Source: UBA1794 sp050946375
GTDB taxonomy: Bacteria > Bacteroidota > Bacteroidia > Bacteroidales > Bacteroidaceae
Reading direction: 5' to 3'
NCBI GenBank assembly: GCA_050946375.1
Contig: JBMNUT010000002.1
Coordinates: 186,001-250,000 of the forward strand
Length of the DNA stretch: 64,000 bases
Position numbers and translations under genes: made by a program. Numbering within the stretch: the stretch's first letter is position 1; every line of letters starts with the position of its first letter. The notes below the pieces were generated by a model. The model was not told the origin of the DNA. It saw nothing but the letters and a program-made list of their open reading frames with translations, and did not search any database. Below, one piece after another: positions 57,997 to 64,000 of this stretch.

Positions 57997-60336
57997 TTAC
58001 TGCTCGGGGCGCACGGTTCGCAAGCCGTAGAGCATGGCGCGCTTGCCATCCTGCGGGAGGATGGAAATCTTCACCTGCTGCTTGCCCCGGGTCAGTGCTT
58101 GGGGTATGGGGTAAAAGCGGTAATAAAATGTTCCGGGGGTCTGGGGCGTGAGCTGAATGCGGGCCACGGAATGGCCGTCGACCTGCACGTCAAAATCGAA
58201 ATCGCCGTCGTTTCCCCAGAAAGTAAACATCAGTTCGTTGGCAGAGTCAGGGTCTACCTGCATCATGTAGTGCAGGTATCCGCCGTCGCGCACGTCCCTT
58301 CCCAGGACATCGCCCTGGCGATAGACGTAGCTCACCTTGTCTTCTACCTTATGGTCGCGCTCCGACTGCGACTCGCCGACGCCGATACGGTCGATGGTAC
58401 GCGCGTCAATGGCGGCCTGCTCCTTCAGCTTCTGGGAATAGGCGGCCTTCTTCTGCTCCCAATCGGCAGCGGTAAAGAAGTCAAAATATACGGTGTAGTG
58501 ATTGTCGACGAAGCGGAACAGGGGACGGAGGGTAACGTCTTTCGGCTGCCCCACCCCTTCGGTGCGGAAAGTGAGCGGCTCGCCTTCGACGGGAACGAGG
58601 TAGCTCTCCAGCTTTTTCGGCGCATCGACCAGCACGGGGACGCCCAGGTCGCCCTCCGGACGGGCAGGCCCGAGGTCGGCAGCCAGCACCACCGGCCCGC
58701 AGAGGAAGGCTGCCTTCAGCGGATTGTCGGGCGTTGCCTCAAGCCGCAGGCTCATGGGCATCTCCATTTCCACCACGTCGCCGTCCTGCCACGTGCGGTC
58801 AATGCGGACGTAACTGCCGGGCTTGCCTTTCACGCGGTGCTTCTTGCCGTTGACTTTCACCCGCACTCCGTCGACAGCCCACGACGGCCAACGCAGATAG
58901 AGCGGCATGCGCACGCCGGAAGAGGGGGTGCGGAAGGTGAGCTTCGTGGCCGACTCGTCGGGGAACTGCGTCTCCTGACGGACCACGAGGCCCTTGTCTT
59001 TCCACGTAAGTTCGGAGGCAATGAAGAGATTCACGTAGAGCCCGTCTCCGTCGGCGCGCCTGTAATAGATGGCTTCGCCGTACTTGGCATGGTTTTCGTA
59101 GCCTGTCCCGACGCAGCACGTATGGTCGCGGAAGGGCATGTTGAAGTCCTTGGCCGAACCGGGATGGAGCGTGTGGAAATAAGTTACGCCGCCGGTTTCC
59201 GGATTCTGGGAAGAAAGGATGTGATTGAGCAAGGCGCGCTCGTAGTAGTCGGCATATTCGGGCGAAGCGGTCCATGTGAACAGATGACGGGTGAGCTTCA
59301 GCATGTTGTAAGTGTTGCACGTTTCCGTCGTATTCTCGCCCAATCGGGTGGAAAGTTTGCCCGGTTCGCCAAAATATTCCCCTTCGCTGTTGCCGCCCGT
59401 TACGTAAGAATGGTTGTGCACTACGGTGTTCCAGAAGAAAGTGGCTATCTTCCGGTCGCGCTCGTTGCCCGTCAGCTCATAAGCGCGGGCGGCACCCACG
59501 ATTTTCGGCACCTGCGTGTTGGCATGGTTGCCGGCCAACTGGTCTTTTCCCTCGGCCAACGGGTCGAGCATGCGCTCATGGTAGAACATTTCGGCCAGCT
59601 CTTTGTGGCGGGGGTCGCCGCTGATGGCATAAATGCTGAAGAGCGTTTCGGGCATCCCGCCGAATTCCTGGCCCAACATGCGCTGCAATTCGTCGTGCGT
59701 GAGGGGCTTCAGCTTGTTATAGGCCCAGTCGCACATGCGGAGTACTACGTCGTAGGCCTGTTGGTTGCCGCAGAGTACGTACTGGTCGAGCAACCCTTGG
59801 AAAATTTTGTGCTGCGTGTACCACGGTGCCCATACGGTCTGCCCCAGGATGGCCCGGTCTATCAGATATTCCGGATAGGCACTCAGGTAACCGCTCTTCA
59901 GCGCCGCCTGACACTCGGCAAGGCCTGCGACGAACTGGGTGCCTTTCTCCTTGTATTGCTCATCGCCCGTAGAGGCATACATCAGGGCCAACGCCGAGAG
60001 GAGATGCCCCAGCGAGTGACCACGCAGTTCGCAGTCGAGTGCTTCCCAGCCGCCAAAAGCCTTTTCGTTCGTAGCCAGGCCGGCCGTGACCCGGTAGTTA
60101 TGCAGGAAACGGGGTACGCTTGCTTCCTGAAGCCAGCGCTGGTCGACTTCCATGGCCCGCTTGAACGGGCCGTCGAGCAGGCGGACGTCCTGGTAATCGA
60201 AGGCCAATGCCTGCAAAGGTACCTGCACTTCGACCTTCATCAGGTCCGGATTCTGACCCGGATACTGCGCCTTGGCCGACAAAGCGCCTAAGAACAACGC
60301 TCCGCCCAGAAGCAGAAAAGAGGTTTTCAATCGCAT
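57997..60336 (-). CDS. Secreted GH127/GH146-type beta-L-arabinofuranosidase
   Basis: A 779-residue exported enzyme (signal peptide 1-23, GALSAKAQ). It is a DUF1680 glycosidase: FDYQDVRLLDGPFKRAMEVD is the usual start; RGHSLGHLLSALALMYA, TTETCNTYNMLKL and HTCCVGTGYENHAKYG contain the Glu and the cysteines of the zinc-thiolate catalytic site. A beta-sandwich domain and a C-terminal carbohydrate-binding-like part (LMFTFWGNDGDFDFDVQVDG) follow. It probably releases L-arabinofuranose. It lacks the sorting tail of the other GH127. ATG 60336 is used; the TTG at 60345 is not. uvrA follows 21 bp later. Confidence 0.92.
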   Translation of the reverse strand: MRLKTSFLLLGGALFLGALSAKAQYPGQNPDLMKVEVQVPLQALAFDYQDVRLLDGPFKRAMEVDQRWLQEASVPRFLHNYRVTAGLATNEKAFGGWEALDCELRGHSLGHLLSALALMYASTGDEQYKEKGTQFVAGLAECQAALKSGYLSAYPEYLIDRAILGQTVWAPWYTQHKIFQGLLDQYVLCGNQQAYDVVLRMCDWAYNKLKPLTHDELQRMLGQEFGGMPETLFSIYAISGDPRHKELAEMFYHERMLDPLAEGKDQLAGNHANTQVPKIVGAARAYELTGNERDRKIATFFWNTVVHNHSYVTGGNSEGEYFGEPGKLSTRLGENTTETCNTYNMLKLTRHLFTWTASPEYADYYERALLNHILSSQNPETGGVTYFHTLHPGSAKDFNMPFRDHTCCVGTGYENHAKYGEAIYYRRADGDGLYVNLFIASELTWKDKGLVVRQETQFPDESATKLTFRTPSSGVRMPLYLRWPSWAVDGVRVKVNGKKHRVKGKPGSYVRIDRTWQDGDVVEMEMPMSLRLEATPDNPLKAAFLCGPVVLAADLGPARPEGDLGVPVLVDAPKKLESYLVPVEGEPLTFRTEGVGQPKDVTLRPLFRFVDNHYTVYFDFFTAADWEQKKAAYSQKLKEQAAIDARTIDRIGVGESQSERDHKVEDKVSYVYRQGDVLGRDVRDGGYLHYMMQVDPDSANELMFTFWGNDGDFDFDVQVDGHSVARIQLTPQTPGTFYYRFYPIPQALTRGKQQVKISILPQDGKRAMLYGLRTVRPEQ

Positions 60337-60409
60337 GATTTCCAAGAAAGTAGTTAGTGTTAAAAAGAAGAGAACCGGCTCCGGCCAGCCGAAGCGGATG
60401 ATATTTACA

Positions 60410-60468
60410 GAAAAAGGCGCCGCACTTTTCTACGAAAGTGCCGGCACTTTCAACGCCAAGTGGCAGCG
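60410..60468. repeat. 22-bp palindromic repeat array, two to three units
   Basis: GCGCCGCACTTTTCTACGAAAGT and GCCGGCACTTTCAACGCCAAGT, lying between purL and the GH127/GH146 gene. Confidence 0.8.
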
Positions 60469-60579
60469 GTTACTCCGGCCGGCGGCAGCGGTAAGGCGCG
60501 CCGGGCACGGCTTTCTCTACGGAAAGGACAGAAACAGGCTGCGCCTTCCCCTGGGCGGAGAAGACGCAGGACCTGCAAT

Positions 60580-63500
60580 TTATTGATGTTTCTTAATCCA
60601 CTCGCGGGCATTGGCGAAGGCTTCGAGCCACGGTGTCATCTCGTCCGTTTCCCGGCGGTCGGCAGGATAATCGGCACACTGCCAGGGCAGGAACGCACGC
60701 TCGAGGTGGGGCATCATGGCAATGTGGCGCCCGTCGCGGCTGCATATGGCGGCCGTAGAGAAATCAGAGCCGTTCGGGTTGGCGGGATATGCATCGTAGC
60801 TGTACTTGGCTACTATGTTATAGTGGTCTTCGTCGTAAGGCATGGAGAATTTGCCTTCGCCGTGGGCCACCCAGACGCCGATTTTCGTGCCGCTCAGCGA
60901 GCCAAACAGTACACTGCGGTTGGTCGGGATAGTCACGCCGAGGAAGCGGCTCTCAAACTTGCGGCTGTCGTTGTGCAACATGCGGGGCTTTTGCTCATCT
61001 TCGGGGTTGATCAGTCCCAATTCGAGCATCAGTTGGCAGCCGTTGCAGATGCCCAGCGACAAAGTGTCCTTACGCGCATAGAAACGGTCGAGGGCTTCCT
61101 TCGCTTTCGGGTTGAACAGGAAAGCACCGGCCCAGCCCTTTGCCGAACCCAGCACGTCGCTGTTGGAGAATCCGCCGCAGAAGACAATCATGTTCACCTC
61201 TTCCAGCGTCTCGCGCCCCGTGACTAAGTCGGTCATCGTAACGTCTTTTACGTCAAAGCCGGCCAGATACAGCATATAGGCCATCTCCCGCTCGCCATTC
61301 GTGCCCTTCTCGCGGATAATCGCGGCTCGAATTCCGCTCGGGGTGCGGCGGTCCGGGTCAGCGCCGTAGTCCTTCAGCTTGCCGGTGAAGCCCGGAAGGA
61401 AGTTTTGTTCCAAGGGTTGTTCCTTATAGTTGAGGAAGCGTTCGCGGGCGCAGCCGTTGAAACTCTGCTTACGGTCGAGCAGATAGGAAGATTCATACCA
61501 TACGTCGCGCAGATAGTCGATGCCGAACTGGTAGGTAGCGCCCTCCTTGTGCACCAAGATGTGCCGCTCGTCGACCGGAGTGCCCAGCTTTACAAATGCA
61601 ACGCCGGCATCCGTGAGGATTTGCTCCACTTCCTTTTTCTCTTTCACCTGAATAATGACACCCGGATTCTCGGCAAAAAGAACTTTCACGATGTCCTTTT
61701 CCTTAATACCGTCGAGGTTCAGCTCCATACCGCCTTCCATATTGGAGAAACACATCTCCAGAAGAGTCGTAATCATACCGCCTGCACTGATGTCGTGCCC
61801 GGCCAATATCAAACCGCGGTGTATCAATTCCTGAACGGCCAGGAAGGCATCGCGGAAATAGTCCGGGTTTTGCACCGTAGGCACGTCGCTTCCGACCTTA
61901 TTGCAGCTCTGGGCAAAAGCACTGCCGCCCAGTTTCAGCTGATCGAAGCTGAAGTCTATATGATAGAGAGCCGTCTTTTCGTCATTCACCAGCACCGGGC
62001 TGACCACGTGCTTCACGTCGCTCACCTGACCGCCTGCACTTACGATGACTGTACCCGGGGCAATGATTTTGGTGCCATCGGGATATTGCTGAGTCATGGA
62101 GAGGGAATCCTTACCGGTGGGCACGTTTATACCCAAAGCGCAGCAGAAGTCACTCAAGGCCTCCACCGCCTGATACAAACGGGCATCCTCGCCTTCCTGA
62201 CTGCGGCAAGGCCACATCCAGTTGGCCGAGAGCGAAATGCTATCCATGCCGTCCACCAGCGGAGCCCACACAAGGTTCGTCAGCGATTCCGCTACCGAAA
62301 GTACGCTACCGGCAGCCGGATCTGCCAAACCAGCCTGCGGAGCATGGCCCAAGGCAGTCGCTATTCCGCGCGTTCCACGGAAGTCCAGCGCAACTACGCC
62401 GCAATCCGACAGCGGAAGCTGCAGCTCACCGACGCATTGTTGCCGCGCCACGCGACCCGTCACCGAGCGGTCTACCTTGTTTGTCAGCCAGTCTTTGCAG
62501 GCTACGGCCTCCAGCTGGAGCACTCGCGTAAGGTATTCCTGCAAGTGCGCCACATCGTAGGTCACATTCTCATAGCGCCGCTCCACAGTCTTGTCCACCA
62601 TATATGTCTTTGGCGAGGAGCCGAACATCTGACTCACTGCCAGATCGAAGGGACGGACACCGTCTTTTTGCACAAAGGCGAAGCGCGCGTCGCCAGTGGT
62701 CTCGCCCACTACGTACATCGGAGCCCGTTCTCGCTCAGCGACTTTATGAACGTGGTCGATGGCTTGCTCCTGTATGAGCAAGCCCATGCGCTCTTGCGAC
62801 TCATTGGCTATGATTTCCTTGGCGGAAAGCGTCTTATCGCCAATAGGCAGCTTGTCCATTTCAATCAGACCGCCGCAATCTTCCACAAGTTCGGAGAGGC
62901 AGTTTACGTGGCCGGCAGAGCCGTGGTCATGTATGGAGACTATCGGATTTTCCGCTTCCTCGCAGAGCGCGCGCACTACATTATATACACGTTTCTGCAT
63001 TTCCGCATTGGCGCGCTGCACGGCGTTCAGCTCGATTCCGCTGCTGTAACGGCCCGTATCGACACTCGAGACGGAGCCGCCACCCAGTCCGATGCGGTAG
63101 TTGTCGCCGCCCATGACTACAATCTTATTGCCTTTCTGCGGCGTGCCTTTCAGACAATCGCGACGGGTGCCGGTTCCTACGCCGCCAGCCAGCATGATTA
63201 CCTTATCGTAGCCATACTTTTCGTCGCCTTCCTGATGTTCGAAAGTCAGAAGCGAACCGCAAATGAGCGGCTGCCCAAATTTATTTCCGAAATCGCTGGC
63301 GCCGTTGGAGGCCTTCACCAAAATCTGTTCCGGCGTCTGGTAAAGCCATTTACGTACGGGCATAACCTGCTCCCACTCGCGGTCTTCTTCGGTACGGGGG
63401 TAGGAAGTCATGTAGACAGCGGTACCTGCAATCGGCATGGAGCCGACGCCGCCGCCCATACGGTCCCTTATCTCTCCGCCGGTTCCCGTAGAGGCGCCGT

Positions 63501-64000
63501 TGAAAGGTTCCACCGTGGTGGGGAAATTGTGCGTCTCCGCTTTCAGGGAGATGACGCTCTCTACGTCCTTGATGCGGAAGAAATCGGGTTTCGAGTGGTC
63601 TTCCGGTGCAAATTGCTCGATGACGGGCCCCTCGGAAAAGGCTACATTGTCTTTGTAGGCCGATATGATTTTACCCGGATGCTCGCGGGTTGTCTTTTTA
63701 ATCAGTTGGAAAAGGCTGCTTTCCTTCTCTTCTCCGTCGATAATGAAAGTACCTCCGAAGATTTTGTGCCGGCAGTGTTCGGAATTGATTTGGGCAAAGC
63801 CGAAGACTTCGCTGTCGGTAAGCAGACGGCCCATGTCCTTTTCGAGTCCCTTCAGGTATTCTATTTCCTCTTTGGAGAGCGCCAGACCTTCCTGCTCGTT
63901 ATACTCTTCCAGGTTTTCGATGTAACGAATCGGTTCAGCCTTAATGCCGGAGGTAAAGATGTTTTGCGAGAGTCCCTTATACATGCGCTGCAACATCTCG
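60580..64000 (-). CDS. purL: Phosphoribosylformylglycinamidine synthase (5' end beyond window)
   Basis: The window holds 1140 codons of a PurL that is normally about 1230 residues in Bacteroidales, so the start lies to the right. It makes FGAM from FGAR, ATP and glutamine in purine synthesis. Signatures: QINSEHCRHKIFGG, LKAETHNFPTTVEPFNGAST, HDHGSAGHVNCLSELV, and in the C-terminal glutaminase IVFCGGFSNSD, GICNGCQLMLELG (Cys nucleophile) and HGEGKFSMPY (His). It is the large single-chain form. The ATG at 63996 is internal, not a true start. Confidence 0.97.
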   Translation of the reverse strand, partial: EMLQRMYKGLSQNIFTSGIKAEPIRYIENLEEYNEQEGLALSKEEIEYLKGLEKDMGRLLTDSEVFGFAQINSEHCRHKIFGGTFIIDGEEKESSLFQLIKKTTREHPGKIISAYKDNVAFSEGPVIEQFAPEDHSKPDFFRIKDVESVISLKAETHNFPTTVEPFNGASTGTGGEIRDRMGGGVGSMPIAGTAVYMTSYPRTEEDREWEQVMPVRKWLYQTPEQILVKASNGASDFGNKFGQPLICGSLLTFEHQEGDEKYGYDKVIMLAGGVGTGTRRDCLKGTPQKGNKIVVMGGDNYRIGLGGGSVSSVDTGRYSSGIELNAVQRANAEMQKRVYNVVRALCEEAENPIVSIHDHGSAGHVNCLSELVEDCGGLIEMDKLPIGDKTLSAKEIIANESQERMGLLIQEQAIDHVHKVAERERAPMYVVGETTGDARFAFVQKDGVRPFDLAVSQMFGSSPKTYMVDKTVERRYENVTYDVAHLQEYLTRVLQLEAVACKDWLTNKVDRSVTGRVARQQCVGELQLPLSDCGVVALDFRGTRGIATALGHAPQAGLADPAAGSVLSVAESLTNLVWAPLVDGMDSISLSANWMWPCRSQEGEDARLYQAVEALSDFCCALGINVPTGKDSLSMTQQYPDGTKIIAPGTVIVSAGGQVSDVKHVVSPVLVNDEKTALYHIDFSFDQLKLGGSAFAQSCNKVGSDVPTVQNPDYFRDAFLAVQELIHRGLILAGHDISAGGMITTLLEMCFSNMEGGMELNLDGIKEKDIVKVLFAENPGVIIQVKEKKEVEQILTDAGVAFVKLGTPVDERHILVHKEGATYQFGIDYLRDVWYESSYLLDRKQSFNGCARERFLNYKEQPLEQNFLPGFTGKLKDYGADPDRRTPSGIRAAIIREKGTNGEREMAYMLYLAGFDVKDVTMTDLVTGRETLEEVNMIVFCGGFSNSDVLGSAKGWAGAFLFNPKAKEALDRFYARKDTLSLGICNGCQLMLELGLINPEDEQKPRMLHNDSRKFESRFLGVTIPTNRSVLFGSLSGTKIGVWVAHGEGKFSMPYDEDHYNIVAKYSYDAYPANPNGSDFSTAAICSRDGRHIAMMPHLERAFLPWQCADYPADRRETDEMTPWLEAFANAREWIKKHQ

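Noticed and set aside
57778..60291. 837-codon open frame on the plus strand opposite the GH127/GH146 gene
   Set aside because: Same cause: a stop-free antisense frame produced by codon bias. No motifs or start signal support it.
1..64000. tRNA, rRNA or phage genes
   Set aside because: I looked through the gaps and found no cloverleaf-like or rRNA-like stretch, and no phage structural or integrase protein.

Overview
The window reads as a chromosomal segment of a GC-rich member of the order Bacteroidales (Bacteroidaceae/Prevotellaceae-like). The evidence is the many TAnnTTTG -7 promoter elements typical of Bacteroidetes, Bacteroidales-type families (DUF4491, DUF4834, a caulimovirus-type RNase H, a TGS-fused nucleoside kinase, an animal-type glutaminyl cyclase-like M28 enzyme, LptF-RibBA-AspC, DnaE next to TrxA), and several secreted proteins with a C-terminal sorting-like domain. 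Genus cannot be settled from sequence reading alone. No tRNA, rRNA, CRISPR array, transposase, integrase or phage gene was seen. The window is mostly housekeeping and is cut at both ends (an RND efflux adaptor at the left, PurL at the right).

Layout. 1-13.4 kb: efflux adaptor, RibD-C reductase, AraC regulator, thioesterase, cysS, a small lipoprotein, a CotH-kinase/lectin secreted protein followed closely by a Crp/Fnr regulator, dapB, an Ig-like lipoprotein and a DUF3108 protein, RNase H, a tiny basic protein with aroK. 13.5-22.3 kb: ROK kinase, SIR2 deacylase overlapping a nucleoside kinase, two FKBP isomerases, an Lrp regulator overlapping a DUF4491 membrane protein, LD-carboxypeptidase, M28 cyclase/peptidase, sufE. 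22.4-30.5 kb: ThrE exporter, a secreted GH127 enzyme, lpxH with an Fe-S assembly factor, then a lipid/folate cluster (psd, pssA, DUF4834, folB). 30.5-38.3 kb: dnaE, trxA, a glycine-zipper lipoprotein, a flavin-type oxidase, RNase R. 38.6-46.1 kb: GH29 fucosidase, epimerase-PAP2-GH43 run, a secreted protein of unknown function. 46.4-64 kb: aroC with an acidic partner, lptF-ribBA-aspC, an outer-membrane barrel, mltG, uvrA, a second GH127/GH146 enzyme, purL.

The most unusual signal is a family of roughly 22-bp repeat units scattered through about 20 places. The units alternate two palindromes (an ACTTTTCCGGAAAAGT-like core and a GCCGGC-like joint), so any array can fold into hairpins. Some arrays coincide with predicted intrinsic terminators, one lies in the likely dnaE leader, and two arrays of exactly three units (66 bp) lie in frame inside uvrA and lptF; another forms the 3' end of a PAP2 phosphatase gene. 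Two nearly identical copies, including a perfect 32-bp palindrome, flank the unknown secreted gene at 45-46 kb. No mobilising enzyme is visible here; whether this is a REP/MITE-like family, a terminator system or a protein-binding array is open.

Functionally, the envelope is well represented (LPS: lpxH, lptF; phospholipid: psd, pssA; peptidoglycan: mltG, LD-carboxypeptidase; DAP/lysine: dapB), alongside the shikimate pathway (aroK, aroC), riboflavin and folate steps (ribBA, folB). Four orphan carbohydrate-active enzymes (two GH127-type, GH29, GH43-like) suggest use of arabinose- and fucose-containing glycans, but no SusC/SusD pair lies in the window.
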